Shown: one piece after another, positions 22,240-34,100 of the stretch
How the letters are laid out: each line of letters starts with the position of its first letter
Position numbering within the stretch: the stretch's first letter is position 1
NCBI GenBank assembly: GCA_026214975.1
Contig: CM047810.1
Location: 39,504,806 to 39,568,805, forward strand
Reading direction: 5' to 3'
DNA: 64,000 nt
Origin: Gentiana macrophylla
Lineage: Eukaryota > Streptophyta > Magnoliopsida > Gentianales > Gentianaceae
Translations under genes and position numbers: made by a program
Notes under the pieces: model-generated
Told to the model about the DNA's origin: nothing
Seen by the model: the letters and a program-made list of their open reading frames with translations, nothing else
The model's database searches: none

Positions 22240-22450
22240 AAAAACATTTTAAAGTAACTTTTCCTGTATCCGAGCCAGACACAAATTGGATTGTCACATT
22301 CTGATTACCTATCCTGCAGGTTGGTTTTTCTATGAATATTTTTGATTGGATATATATATTTGATGAATCCAAGATGTTTTTTTTTGGTAAAGATTGTGTT
22401 GGATCAATCAAAGATGCTTGTTGGTAAAGAATGTTGTATCGTACTGAGTC
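22240..22450 (+). repeat. IMP4 exon block plus intron, first copy of a duplication
   Basis: This block (CATTTTAAAGTA..TTTTC, CCGAGCCAGACA, GGATTGTCACATT, then GGTAAAG..TGTTGTATCGTACTGA) recurs at 23570-23755 with substitutions and a small deletion. Confidence 0.85.
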
Positions 22451-22834
22451 TAATAATAGATAGCTTTCGAATAATAGATGTCTTATCGATAATAGACTGT
22501 CCAAGCATTGGTCATTCTTTTAATTTCCTGTATTTGACCCTTAGTTGTACATGATGGTAAAATAAAAAAATCATACGCGGCTATTTGTTTTTCGCCGGCT
22601 GTGTGTTTCTCGCCGGCTGGCTGTGCACGAATCAGGTTGTGTTTTGACTGTTGGCTCCAGAACCAGATATGCAAATTCAGAAATTACTTGGAGATTAGCC
22701 ATGTCAATAGTAGCTATTGGAAAAAGAAAAAAGAAAATCACTAAAATATGATGTCAGGTGCCAATAAAACACCTTAAAACTATTTAGATTAGAATATTTA
22801 GATTAGAATAGCGTTTAGAGAAAGTCCATATAAA

Positions 22835-22960
22835 TTATAAACTTTGTAGGTCATTCTAGATGATCAATCATAAACTTTGTAAAATTATAAATTATAAACT
22901 TTGTAGGTCATTCTAGATCAATCATAAACTTTGTAAAATTTGTAGGTCATTCAAGATGAT
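22835..22960 (+). repeat. short tandem array of a ~33-50 bp unit
   Basis: ATAAACTTTGTAGGTCATTC followed by TAGATGATCAATC or a variant occurs three times in a row with partial units between them. Confidence 0.8.
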
Positions 22961-23569
22961 CTCCATTTGATTGAAAAAATCATAACAATTGATGGAGGTT
23001 TTCATAGTATATATAGAGAGAAAGGTGACATTGATATTTTTGAAGCAATCGAGAAAAAAAAAAAAAAAAAAACAACAATAAAAAACATAAGCATTCAATT
23101 GATTTCTCTTTGTAAATATTATTTTCTTCATTAATGTTATCCAAATACTAGTTATTTTTTTTAAATACTTTTAACCACAAAGTAGAAATACACGGAAAAA
23201 TTTAAATTTGCTATTTTCACCTCCAATGGTAATTAATGTTACTAGTCACGTATAATTCATTGATGTAAACTAAAGTTTCATATATAATGACTCTTATACA
23301 CCATTTGTCATAAAAAAAAAAGTAATTACTACTGTTAACGAGTTATGAAAATGTATTTGTCACAAAGAAGTAATTATTACTGTTAATTAGTTATTGAAAG
23401 GAGTGAAAAGATTTAGCTGTGTTGCCTCTACTCTATACAAGAATCGTTAACCCAAACCAGTAGTACTCATCAAGATTTTCTATTCTAACATTTTAAACCT
23501 TCCCTCCCAATCCCAAGTAATTATAATCAAGACATGCACGACTAGAAATGTTGATGTCCTACTTGGAAA

Positions 23570-23755
23570 AAAAAACATTTTAAAGTATATTTTCTTGTAC
23601 CCGAGCCAGACATAAATCGGATTGTCACATTGCTAATCGATCTGATGGTTTAGATTGGATATATATTATGGTCAATCCAAAATGTTTTTAGTAAAGATTG
23701 TTGGATCAATCTAAGATGCTGGTTGGTAAAGTATGTTGTATCGTACTGAATCTAA
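23570..23755 (+). repeat. second copy of the IMP4 exon block
   Basis: Homologous to 22240-22450. It encodes a variant (PEPDINRIVT) of the IMP4 stretch around PDT.RIVTF, so this exon is duplicated in tandem about 1.33 kb downstream of the first. Confidence 0.8.
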
Positions 23756-24759
23756 ATAAGGTATTTTTTATTTTTATTTTTATGAATCGAAATTTGTATT
23801 GTCTTATTTGTATGTGTTTGGGTTACATGTTTTAGTTTAATTGGGTTGTTGTGTTAGTTTTTTTAGAATTTATGTTGTTGTGTGTATTAGTTGCAATTGC
23901 TTGTTCTCTTTCATAATGAATTTTATTTAAACATGAATCATCTCTTCACGAAACTTGAAGGTCCTCCTGACTCCTGAGCGAGTTGAGTTGAAGGAATTCG
24001 GGCCTCGGTTTAAAATGATGTTTTACAAGGTCAGTAATTCGTCCACAAGGATGAAATGAAATTGTATTACAGTGGCTTTCAATTTACTTTAAAAATTAAG
24101 GCGATAGGAGTCTAGAAAATAGCTCTAAATTAAAGAGTTTCTGAGACTTGGTCATTATTTTTTTGGTTATCCTTTGGCATTCTTATAACTTGGAAAAATG
24201 ATTAGAACACATGAATCATCCACTCCCCTTGCACCTTCATCCTATTTTTTTGCCTTTTCTTTTTCTTTTCTTTTTTCATGGGGTGTTGTCTTATATCATT
24301 GTTTGCGGCTGTAGATCCGATATGGACTGATGGATGAAGAGGAAGCGCATACAAAGTGAGCTCTAACATCAGACATGCAAATCCAGAATTTATTTGGAGA
24401 CTAGCAGTGTCGGTTAAAGCAAAACTACAAAGAACACACCTTGGGTGAGAAGGAGCAGTTTGAGAAAATAAAGGCTGAAGTAAGATGGTGTGTTAAATAT
24501 TACTGTTCCTAAGGCACCTAACACTAGCAATATTTTAGACATTAGTGTTGAATAAATTCATATTGTCTAGTCAATTCAGATAAATTGGTGGCATTAATAT
24601 TGTTAACGACAACCCGTTCCTGCTTTTCAGTGTTCTACAAAAGCCCGTTTTGTGTGGGGGATATTTGAGATGGTAGTGACAATGCTATTTTGAAATGTCA
24701 AAGTTGATCATTGACCATCAAATAGATAACGTGTTTATATATATGTACTCTTTCTTTCT

Positions 24760-25200
24760 GTTTTGACAAGTGTTAATGACAAACAAAGAACCCACCCAGT
24801 GTCGGTTACTTGGGCTCTGAAATCTAAAATAATGTATAATTTCAGTGAGTTTATCCATTTCACAAATGGATTTAGTAGGGTCCATCTTAAATAGCTCATA
24901 AGAATGCATCAAGGTATTAATCTTGGATTCTTTAAATTTGTTAGTGCTTTCTTAATTCTTTGGCAGTGTTACATTGAGAGACATATTTAACCTAGTCATA
25001 ACTCAATGCATTCATCGAAATGGTCATTGATTTAGCATTAATAGAGACTTTCTTTTTGTTAGACTCTTATTCTTGTCTAGCTTAGACACAATTTCAACAT
25101 CACTAGTGATCTCGGTTTAATTGGGATGAAAGGTCCATCATCAATGGCATACCACAAATCAGTGTCCATAGATTCAAGTACAATCTCATGTGTCTTTTTA
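24760..25200 (-). pseudogene. copia gag (UBN2-type) fragment
   Basis: On -, LESMDTDLWYAIDDGPFIP (near 25140-25190) and, further left, ESKINTLMHSYELFKMDP (near 24860-24930) match the gag of plant copia elements, in which D-L-W and YELFKM.P are conserved. The region between is broken. It abuts gypsy LTR sequence at about 25200. Confidence 0.7.
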
Positions 25201-26606
25201 GTGAGTGATCGTGTTAAGTCTCTTATACTAGCAAGATGACTAGATCCATTGTAGTATAGAAAACGAAAAAGGGTCGATCCCACAAGGACACAATTTATTC
25301 CCAATATAATAGCAGTCATTGACCAACAATCAAAACCAAGAAAATAAATAAACAACGATTAACCCTCCCAAACAATCTAACCTAGCTTGGAACTAACCAA
25401 TCCGTTATAACCAACGACGCCCTTAATTCCCCATTATACCAGATTCATAATTATCCTTTATCTTTACGGCTACGGGTGCAATTCCCTAAACTAATTCTAC
25501 TTCTTTGCTAGACAATAGAATCCCATACTGAACTAAGTGTCTACAATTATAGGCTAGAACTTCTAACAAGAACATGCTTATTAACTAGGAATGCTGGTTT
25601 GACCTGAAAACCTCACCTAAGCAGCCACAGTAGACTGGCTGGCAGTATTTAAGCGATCGACCTATGTCCAATTTAACACTTCAACATGGTTTCGTTCTTC
25701 CTGTTAAATCATGAAGACAAATACTAGATTGGCCATATATGACACATGTAGGTGAAGCCTACTAATCAGAAGTAGCTGGTGCCGAACCCTTAGAATTAGT
25801 GTTTTTTTGCCCATCCACAGCAGTAAAGACCACCGCCGAAGCTGGTGTTGTGAATCCTACGTTCTGAGTTTTACATGCTACGAATCTGTTTATATTATGA
25901 CTTAAGATGCGTCAACTTGGTTAGTTACGCATCAGTTCTTTGTTAAACGGTCATCTATCCTAGAATAAGTATGAATATTCAAAGTTTCTTATGTACGATG
26001 ATGATGGCTAGCAAGAACGACTCAACCTAGCGATTGATTGGGGAAGGGATCATTGAACATGAAGAAACTACTTCAAAACTTCAAATTCACATAATAAATA
26101 TTTGTTCAAAGTATCAAAAGTTGTTTCTATGATACACAGAAGACATGCACACTTGAAATTCGACTGCTATAGGCTTTATATAGCCATGTAGCCGACATAA
26201 TGACCTAAATAAACCCTATCCGACTTAGAATACGTGTTTACAGAGTTGGTTCATTTCTAAGGGCCAGGTTGCATCCCAAGTGATTACCGTCGTGGTTGGG
26301 CCAGCCTTTTATAGGTCCTGCAAAATCTTCGCTCCTGGCATTCTTTTCTGGCTCAAACTCTTTAACCCAGCAGCTCTTATCCACTTCTCTACCGCTCGAT
26401 ATGCCATTACCTATAAATAACAATAAAACATGTCCAATTAACACAATTCCAGGAATAAACCATGCAAGTGCATGGTTATGAATTATGAACCGCTCACTAT
26501 GAAATTGACCCTTTAAATTATACAATTCTTGGCTAATTCACCTTAGTCGAGCATATTCTTGGGGGTAATAGAGGTATAAAATATAGTACAAAGTTGACTA
26601 TCATCA
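25200..26606 (-). repeat. gypsy LTR
   Basis: Read on -, it starts TGATGATAGTCAAC at 26606, directly after a polypurine motif (GTTAAGTGAGAGTAG, 26608-26622) in the CTCGAGACGATCAAG context also seen before the Athila-like LTR. A TATA box (CTATATAAAG) lies near 26180. The U5-type signature CCTTGTGGGATCGACCC is at about 25270-25290. No palindrome pairs were seen in this LTR. Confidence 0.65.
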
Positions 26607-26622
26607 ACTACTCTCACTTAAC

Positions 26623-27735
26623 TCTTGATCGTCTCGAGCAAGTAGAAAAGAACGAACCCTCGAAGCAACTTACAACTTAATTAAAGACATGTTCATTCAA
26701 AAAGTCATAATAAGAATCCGCTATTCATAGTCATGCATTAAGCACTATTGTGCTCATCAATCGGCGCGCGCGCGTGTGTGTGTGTGTGTGTGATAACATA
26801 TCATGCCACATGCTTTGCAGAAAGAATCACGTTATACCAACCTTAAGCTCATCTAGCATACCACAAGCTTGTTTGTCCCTTCTCGTCATTTATGAAACTT
26901 ACCTTTCATTCTTCTAGGACAAGTTACCTAGGCTGGGCGGATTCGGGAACCGAGTACTACTCAAGGTTCACGTTTGTCTTCATAATTTTTATGCGAGGTC
27001 CGGGTACTTTCAAGAAAAATGTTTCAATGGTGGGTGCCTAGCAAGAAACCTCTATCAAACCTACCATCAGACTTGCTACTATCATGCCAATTGGTTTTTA
27101 TTTTTTTTGGCAGTTCAATCTTTTCTTTCTAAAGATGCTCACTTTTTGCTCTCTTTTCGCAAACTACCAAACCTGTCTTTCCTGTGCCTTTATAAAACCT
27201 CAACTTGCCCTTTAATGACAAGAAGTTAGAACAAACTCGAGTCGCTAGAATGGAACTTTCAGCCACCATAATTAATCATCTTGACTACTAAAATGGTGCA
27301 ATCAAGTTATACGTGCTTAAAGGTCGATTCGAGAACAAAATAGATGATTAGTGCATTACTACTTCAAGAAGTTAACATAACTCTTATTCACTCATGTGAA
27401 TTAAACATGTAATTAATTAGCCTCAAATGCTTAAAGGCTTCGGTTCAATCAATGTTGCACAGTAAAATCAAAAGATAGTGGTAAGAATCATTCTTGAAAA
27501 AGTTAAAAATTGTCCCAAGATTGATGAAATAATCGAACAGTATCTATGTAACGCCCTACATAGATATTTGGGTAGTACTATTTGCCTGTTGCTCTTTTTG
27601 GCTCCATGATTTGTTTATCCATGGATTGCTGAAATGAAGATTGAGATGAGGATTAATCTGATTGCGTAGACTCCTTAGATCCATGATCACTGAGCTACAA
27701 ATGTTGTGCTGGAATGTCAGGTCAAGAATCATTGG
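26623..27735 (-). other. noncoding gypsy 3' internal region
   Basis: Upstream (on -) of the LTR and its polypurine tract; no coding domain was recognised. It contains the microsatellite at 26764-26792. Confidence 0.45.
26764..26792 (+). repeat. (GC)n(GT)n compound microsatellite
   Basis: GCGCGCGCGCG followed by about nine TG units. Confidence 0.95.
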
Positions 27736-27739
27736 CCTT

Positions 27740-28905
27740 CAATTTTTTTTGAAACATCTGAATGCACACTATCCTCTAATATGTCTAACATGCAACATAG
27801 TATGATTATTGAAACTTGGCAAAACAATAGGACACGAGTGTGGATTATCAAAAATCAAAGGGAGAACTAATTCATGAAAGGCAACATCTCTTAAGATGAA
27901 GATGCATTTATTTGCCACATCTAGGAGGATATATAGACACCTTTTAGTGTATTGTGGTAAACCTAGTAAAACACGTTTTCTGCTCATTGGAGAGTAATGT
28001 TTATTAATTTCATGGCACGTGTAACACAATAACCCTAATATTTGATACATAAACCTGATTAAGTTTTCAATGCCCTTCATTTATTAAGGACGTGCTGATG
28101 TTTTCTCTCCACAAGTTCATTTTATCTGTAGCATTATAGAACATAGGTATATTAAATTCTTGTCCATTATTAGTTCTGATTACCTTGATTGTCTTATCAA
28201 ACCGAGTTTAAACAAACATACAGAAATCTTGGACAAGTGTTTTAACTTCGGACTTATTTTTCATTAGAAATATCCAACAAAACTTAGTATACTCATAAAA
28301 AACGGTTAGAAAATATTGCTGAGCATGTACAGTATGAACCCTATATAGCTCAAAGGAAAACTGTTCTTCTTTGGTTTAGCTAGATGACAAACTTTACAAA
28401 ACTTCTGCAAGGTAAGAAAACATTGTGTTCAGTTGACTAAACCAGCTTTAGCCTAGAATCACAAAAGTGGCCTAATCTAAGATGCCACAACATAAACTCA
28501 TGTAGCACAGTAGTAGTAGCACTACTCGTATTACAAAGAACAGAAGAAGTTGGCTTCCTTGAAACTCCCTTCAAAACATAGAGTCCCTTATGTAAAGCTA
28601 GTTGGCCCATCCTCAAATCATGAATCAATTAAACACAAGTTAGCAACAAACTTGACAGAACAAATTACTTGTCTGCACAAATTTGTTAAAAGAAAAAAAG
28701 ATTATAGGCAAATGTTGGATAAAAAACAGAACTCCATTTAAGACAATGTCAACAGTGATTTGTACTTGACCAATGTAAGTTACTTTAGCATATTGACCAT
28801 TAGGTAACCCTATAGTTATTCCATCAATAGTCAAGGGTTTCGGTTACAAATCAAAATTATGTGTGATGTGGTGTGCAGTCATTAATCACATGATTACCTG
28901 GATCA
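27740..28905 (-). pseudogene. copia protease-integrase fragment
   Basis: On -, left of about 28900: LTIDGITIGLPNGQYAKVT and VQTSNLF (post-protease region), then GLYVLKGVSRK and LWHLRLGHFCDSRLKL (pre-integrase), an integrase region broken by stops, and at 27769-28080 the integrase C-terminal region (LGLPQYTKRCLYIL, RDVAFHELVLPL). In related elements these read G.PQ..KGY..Y and RDVVFHE. RT and gag are not adjacent, so this is an internal fragment. Confidence 0.8.
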
Positions 28906-29364
28906 AGATTCCTAACATGAATTACAAACTAAAAAATTAAGTTTGCATGATAGACATAAGACTGAGCTCTGCAAGTAAGATTCCGCAAGTTTGCAACGTC
29001 CAAACTTCCTAAGTCTACAGGGCAGACATCGAATTGAGGAGCCCTGCTGATGACGGTAAAAATAGTCTATCCTACAGCATCAACATTATATCCATTATGA
29101 GCTAAAAATAGTTGTTCGACCTATAAATATGAACCATTTGAGTTGAGTAGCATATGTCGGGTTCGTGAGTCGAGAAATCTGCACTTAGCATTTATTTTCC
29201 TTGTTTCGATATTATTTCGTGCATTATTTGATGATTTTTAGGATACGAAATATTGGGCTGAGCATGATGGATGAATCTGGAGTGGACTGAACGAAAGGAA
29301 TGGGCCTAGGGTATTCCAGAACCTTCCGAGTTAAGTCGGCTAAAGAAATAGGACAAAATTACCC

Positions 29365-29397
29365 CCGGTTTACCGAGAGGCGGTGCCGACTTACCGA
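29365..29397 (+). promoter_or_regulatory. degenerate palindrome pair in gypsy LTR U3
   Basis: CCGGTTTACCGA at 29365 and CCGACTTACCGA at 29386, start spacing 21 bp. The first contains the inverted repeat CGGT-TT-ACCG. Related AAGTCGG words occur at about 29333 and 29456. Confidence 0.45.
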
Positions 29398-29553
29398 TAG
29401 TCCAGATCCTTCCGAAATGTGTTATCTTGGACGAGGGGTAGAACTAGATGTTTCTAAGTCGGTTTAGATAGCTATAAATAAGAGGCTTCACCTTAGACTT
29501 CAATGTAACATTGGTACCCAAATTATTCAAGGCAAATTATGCAATAAAAGTTA

Positions 29554-30669
29554 GGGGGAAGGGGTTACAAGGACAAAAAAACACATAAATGGGTCTGCAA
29601 GGACATTTTTATTTTTCAGATGTTATAAAGGACAAAAATAAAATATTTGGACAAAAATACCTCTTGTTACTTTTTACCCTTCTACAAATAGTAACAGTCA
29701 AGAAACAAGTAGTAACAGCCCATAAAATGTCGTAACATCCAATTAAAAAGTGGTAACGGTCTAAAAACAAGTAGTAACAACCCTTATTTGTTAAAAAATA
29801 AGTAGTAACAGCCCGTAAAATGTCGTAACGGAGTAACAGCCCGTAACATTAAAATGGAAAAGTAGTAACAGCCTATAAAAAGTAGTAACAACCCGTAAAA
29901 AATAGCAACGGCCAATAAATAAGGCGTAACATCCCATACACAAGTCGTAACAGTCAAAAAAAAAAGTTGTAACATCTCATAAACAAGTCGTAACATCCCA
30001 TAAACAAGTAGTAACCGTCCCAAAAATGTAATAACGTTAAAAAAATTAAAAGCAACAACCCTAAACTTTTTCAAAAAAAAAAAAAAAAAAACAACAAGGT
30101 CGCTTCATCGGCAACCATGGCGCCGTTAACTCTTCGCCCGGTGCACATGGCTCAGCCAGCGGCACACAATATGGAAGCGGGCGACGGATTTTTTTGCAGA
30201 TGAAGCAGCAGCCGGCCATCTATGGCAGCCACTCAGCCGGCCATCAATTATCGCCGCCGCCATCTGGGTCAAAAAAAATCCCAAAATTAGAAACATATCC
30301 GACGGGCTGCTCCCTTCCGCCGGAAATCGCAGCTTCCTCCGGCGCCCATTCACGCAATTAGAAACCACCGCAAATTGCAATAGACATTTCGCAGCCTTCC
30401 TCCACCCACTCATTCCGTCTATTGCTTCCTCCAACAAATTTAATTGCATCCTTTCTTCCTATTCCGGCAAGACTCTCTTTGAGTCAACCTCCTCGCTTCT
30501 TCTCCGGCGGTAATTCAATTTGCGACTTCGGATCGAAGAATGGGAGGAGGAGAGTTTAGTAAAGAATAAAGGGGTATTTTGGTATGTTTACACATGTTTT
30601 GTCCTAATTAATAACTAGTGTCCTTGGAGCCGGATAATTGAATTAATACGTCCTTTTCGGCAAAAACCT
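29554..30669 (+). mobile_element. non-autonomous Mutator-like DNA element
   Basis: A 1,116-bp insertion flanked by the perfect 10-bp direct repeat ATAAAAGTTA (29544-29553 and 30670-30679), the size range of Mutator-like target duplications. The ends are weak inverted repeats: the left has GGGGTTACAAGGACAAAA; the right, reverse-complemented, has GGTTTTTGCCGAAAAGGAC and then CCAAGGACAC. It contains a minisatellite and a GC-rich segment (30100-30560) unlike the rest. No transposase was found. It sits inside a gypsy LTR. Confidence 0.65.
29686..30040 (+). repeat. minisatellite, ~20-bp unit (AGTAGTAACAGCCCATAAA-like)
   Basis: About 16-18 degenerate copies of GTAGTAACAGCCC or GTCGTAACATCCC followed by an A-rich spacer. 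Units vary in length from about 17 to 26 bp. The spacers are not unique, so this is not a CRISPR-like array. Confidence 0.85.
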
Positions 30670-31324
30670 ATAAAAGTTATTTGTTCTTTATTTTATTTAT
30701 TTTATGAGTTCTGGTCGGAGAGACGACGGAGTCGCCGCCTAGGGAGAGATCCGAGGGAGATCTACGCTCATCTTCGAGGGTATGATTTTCTGTCTTTTCA
30801 AGATGTAGATCTATCGTTGTTCTATTCGACTAGTATGTTTTAATTGCTTATTTAGTTTAATTATGTAGTAGTTAGTTTATTTTACCCCATGTGTTATAAA
30901 TATGATTCGTTGGTGAAGAAATCATGAAATAGTAGTTGCATACCTAGTAAATTAATAATTAATGATAATCGGCGCCAATACGTTGATCGATAGATTTAAT
31001 TTACATGTTTTTAGCTCGATCAACTATTTGCATGTTATCGTAAACTAGCATGAAATATGAATAGTGAAGTCTTGTGTTTTGGACATTATCTTGAATGGAC
31101 CACAAGACGTCTTTGATCAATGTCGATAAATGTCTCAGGCGGGTTTGCGGTATGAGTTAGCACTCAATATCGACAGCTCTGATTCTTTATGTGTATTGGC
31201 TACTACGGACCAATTAAGGAGGGTAGCTTGCGTATATATTGTCTACTACCAATGTCGGAGTAGATAAGGTTAAGAGTTGTACCCGTAGCAGAACAATGAA
31301 TAAATTCACCAATGGGGAGGACTG

Positions 31325-33258
31325 TGTTAGGAAATCTACGCGGGAATGCAGCGGAATTCAAAATTTTGATTTCCTTTTACCCAAGATCGACTTTGTTTAA
31401 GCAATAAACAAATAAGCTAAAGACGGTGGTTACCTTGCTTGATCTAAAAGATCGGCGCTTTGACCGTCTAAGGAGAGTAGTTGTGCACGGAGCCGCCCAA
31501 GTGTTCGGCCTCTACCGCTAGTCCACACGAACAACGCGCCGGAATCCACCATTGGATTGCTACTAGAAAAACTCGGCTGCTAGACCGGCCTTTTCTCTCT
31601 CTCAAAACTCTCTCTATGATGCTCTCTATTTTTCACAAGAATTATTAGCTTTTGGAACTATGATGTACAAAAGAGCTTGACACCCACCTTCTATTTATAA
31701 TGGAAGTGGCGCCCCTATGTAGAGTAGAGAGGAAGAAAACATTTTACTAGTAAAATAAGGAAAATATAATTGATTGATTATCTCATTTAATATTCAATAT
31801 CTTATATTAAATATTTCCAATATTTTGTCAATATCTTATATTGACTATATTTATCTTGTTACCATAAATCAATTTACACATATGTATATATCACATATAT
31901 ATGTCACACATATAAATCTATATATATATATATAACCAATGAAATTGTGCACATGTACATCCAATATGCAGCACACGCATGTTGATATATATATATTAAT
32001 ATCTTATATTAATATTTGATAATACTACTAATTAAATTGTACAATCCAATTGTATCTTATACACACAAATTGCGCCACCTTTAGCCAACAAATTGGCATC
32101 CAGAATATTCTTTAATTAATATAATACTATTAATATCTTGTATTTAATTTATTCATAATAAATAAATCCACCATATTAATTTACCACTATAACCTTTATA
32201 GTACGAGATAAATTCTTTCCTTATTTGGTTATCAACTATAACCACGTTTTAATCCCGCTAGATGTTCTTATGTGTGTGACCCGATAGGCTTCCGAATATG
32301 TTGGCCGTAGGCACAAAGTGCAAATTACGAAAATGCCCTTCATACCTAACGATCACGGGATAGCGTCTAGCAACACACCGTGACCCCCAATAATCGGAAG
32401 AGTCAAATGCAATGACTACTACCTTTCATGTGAAACAGTTACCGTGTAAATTACAATCCTATCGCTGTAATAATATCCATACAGTCGTTGGTCGAGTGTC
32501 AAAACATCAATGATCGTATCTTATAATCTGTATATCATGCTCTCTCGAAGTAACTCATTTACTTCCACTTTGCAAAGATTCACGAGATTAAGACATTCCT
32601 TATAAGAAGGCCATTTTTTATATTCACCCCTACTGATAGGATACGCGATTTCCAGACGACCAAACATGTATACTCCGCATGCTTCAGTATCACACCCAAT
32701 CACTACCGCATGATCGCCTCGTGGCTAGGGAAAACCTCAATAGTGTCAAAGTATGACAATCCACACCGTGATGCCATGAAGACTCCGGTCCTAAGGATAA
32801 TTACACAACCGCCACATAGTGTGACACTTAACAGAGTAAGTGGGTCAGTCTAACGTACGGATTCTCTAATACACGTCCACGTACAGTCCAAGTGTCTCTA
32901 CACTTCGATAGACGGGATCTATCCCTGCCCATAAAGACAGAAGACATCTAATACGTGCTAGCCTGTTCGTACTAACAATGTCCTGTTTAATAGTGCATCA
33001 GCCTAGAGACATTTAAGTATCAAACTTATCAAAGTGATTAGAGATCTCATCAACCATAATCGCCTATCATGGTTTTTCTATCACAGTTTAATACTAAGGA
33101 CGTTATCATACAACAATTCATAATTGGTTCTTTAAAAGAACAAGTATATGACAACATATATGCCATTTGTCATATGTAAAAACATAAAGAAATAGTAGAA
33201 ATGATCCGACCCAGTCAGATCCGGTCCAACCCGATTGGGTTAGGACACTATTTCAACA
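31325..33258 (-). mobile_element. solo copia LTR with target duplication
   Basis: 1,934 bp bounded by TG...CA (left end TGTTAGGAAATC, right end TATTTCAACA) and flanked by the 5-bp direct repeat GACTG (31320-31324 and 33259-33263). Read on -, it starts TGTTGAAATAGTGTCC and ends GATTTCCTAACA, which fits the family of the + LTR at 52784. No internal coding sequence is present, so it is a solo LTR left by LTR-LTR recombination. Confidence 0.85.
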
Positions 33259-33559
33259 GACTGTTGCATGTGTGGGGGGAATAACTAATTATTCATAATT
33301 GAACTAATACATTAGAAAATCTAGTTTGCTTCGTTGAACTTGCATAATCTTGCTAGTTGATTGTTACTACTGTATATACTATAGTTGGTCGTAGACCATT
33401 ATCGTGACAAGCTCAATCTTGATAATTAGACGTTCTTACGAGTCTCTATGGGATCGACCTTGACTCGCCAGTACTCTACTACGATAGACCTAGTCCTATT
33501 GCTAGTAAGTGCTTTTCACGCGATCACCTGTAGGTAAGTTTCAGAGGCAAAAAATCTAC

Positions 33560-34100
33560 ACACGCTACTAAGTATGCCATCCAAAAGACTATAAGTTAAT
33601 GCATGGCATACTTGGGGGGGAACAAGACACCCCACTGCAGATCAAAGTACTTCAGGTAAATGCTAAAAATAATATTAATGCAAGAGAACTTGCAAAAATT
33701 TGCATATATTATAAAAACATTGTACACGATCAATTTGAAACTTTTCTCCCAAGTCTGTAAGACAGACTCAAAAGCTCGAGTTCCACAGGTCGGACTCAAC
33801 TAATTTTGCAGGTCAAGCTCATCGAGCTAAGCTCCACAGGTCGGACTCAGCCTAATATCATTAAGTCCGCATGACAGTCAAATTGAGATTCACAAGACGA
33901 ACTCAGCAATACATTTAAGCGATGAGCTCTGCAGGTTAGACTCAACCCTGAGCTCTACAGGTCAGGCTCGGTAAGTTTGCAAAAAACCAAATTTCTAAGT
34001 CTGCAGGACAGACTAACTGAGTTCGGCTATAAAATGATTAGCTACTCATTCTAACTACAACAACACAAGATTTCAACATAGAATATGAACATACAAACAA
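33560..34100 (+). repeat. interspersed CAGGTCGGACTC-type repeats
   Basis: The word CAGGTCGGACTCA or variants recurs at 33787, 33832, about 33952, 35932, 35993 and 37626. A 40-bp block ending in CATACTTGGGGGG (33604-33620) recurs near 37700-37750. They appear to be the noncoding 3' region of the gypsy-type element on -. Confidence 0.6.

Larger units (their letters stand above)
20912..24360 (+). pseudogene. IMP4: IMP4 (U3 snoRNP, Brix domain) pseudogene with introns
   Basis: IMP4 is a Brix-domain protein of the U3 snoRNP needed for 18S rRNA processing in the nucleolus. Exon-like blocks bounded by AG/GT sites appear in the correct order: 20912-20976 (DLKILLTTSLNPSAYLTQFVK), 21048-21103 (ESDFVFQ), 21411-21527 (DFTDVIYVHEHDGVP, then a frameshift, LVISHLPFGRTALFALYNV), 21613-21683 (VTRHGINNREIVQTMSQ), 22225-22319 (LGERTK, frameshift, FPVSEPDTNWIVTF), about 23960-24029 (VELKEFGPRFKMMFYK) and 24315-24360 (YGLMDEEEAHTK). 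The family consensus has LTTSRNPSAPLTQFVKE, DFTDVILVHEHRG and SHLPFGPTAYF at the same places. Frameshifts, stops and a missing N-terminus show it is dead. Retained introns mean it arose by DNA duplication, not retrotransposition. Confidence 0.8.
29155..33510 (+). repeat. gypsy LTR split by two insertions
   Basis: The pieces 29155-29553, 30670-31324 and 33264-33510 join into one LTR of about 1.3 kb once the two nested elements are removed. It has TATA box GCTATAAATAAGAG at 29471. The U5-type signature (CTATGGGATCGACC, then CCAGTACTCTACTACG) is near 33448-33485. The left end TGTCGGGTTCG is likely; the right end is approximate. Confidence 0.6.

Noticed and set aside
25200..26606. Palindrome pairs in this gypsy LTR
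   Set aside because: None were visible, so the paired-palindrome layout is not universal to all gypsy LTRs in the window.
29686..30040. Regularly spaced GTAACA-type repeats resembling a CRISPR array
   Set aside because: Eukaryotic context, units degenerate and of varying length, spacers low-complexity and not unique; a minisatellite explains it.
30126..30449. 107-residue open frame on - in GC-rich DNA
   Set aside because: No domain recognised, lies inside a DNA transposon, and low stop density is expected from its base composition.
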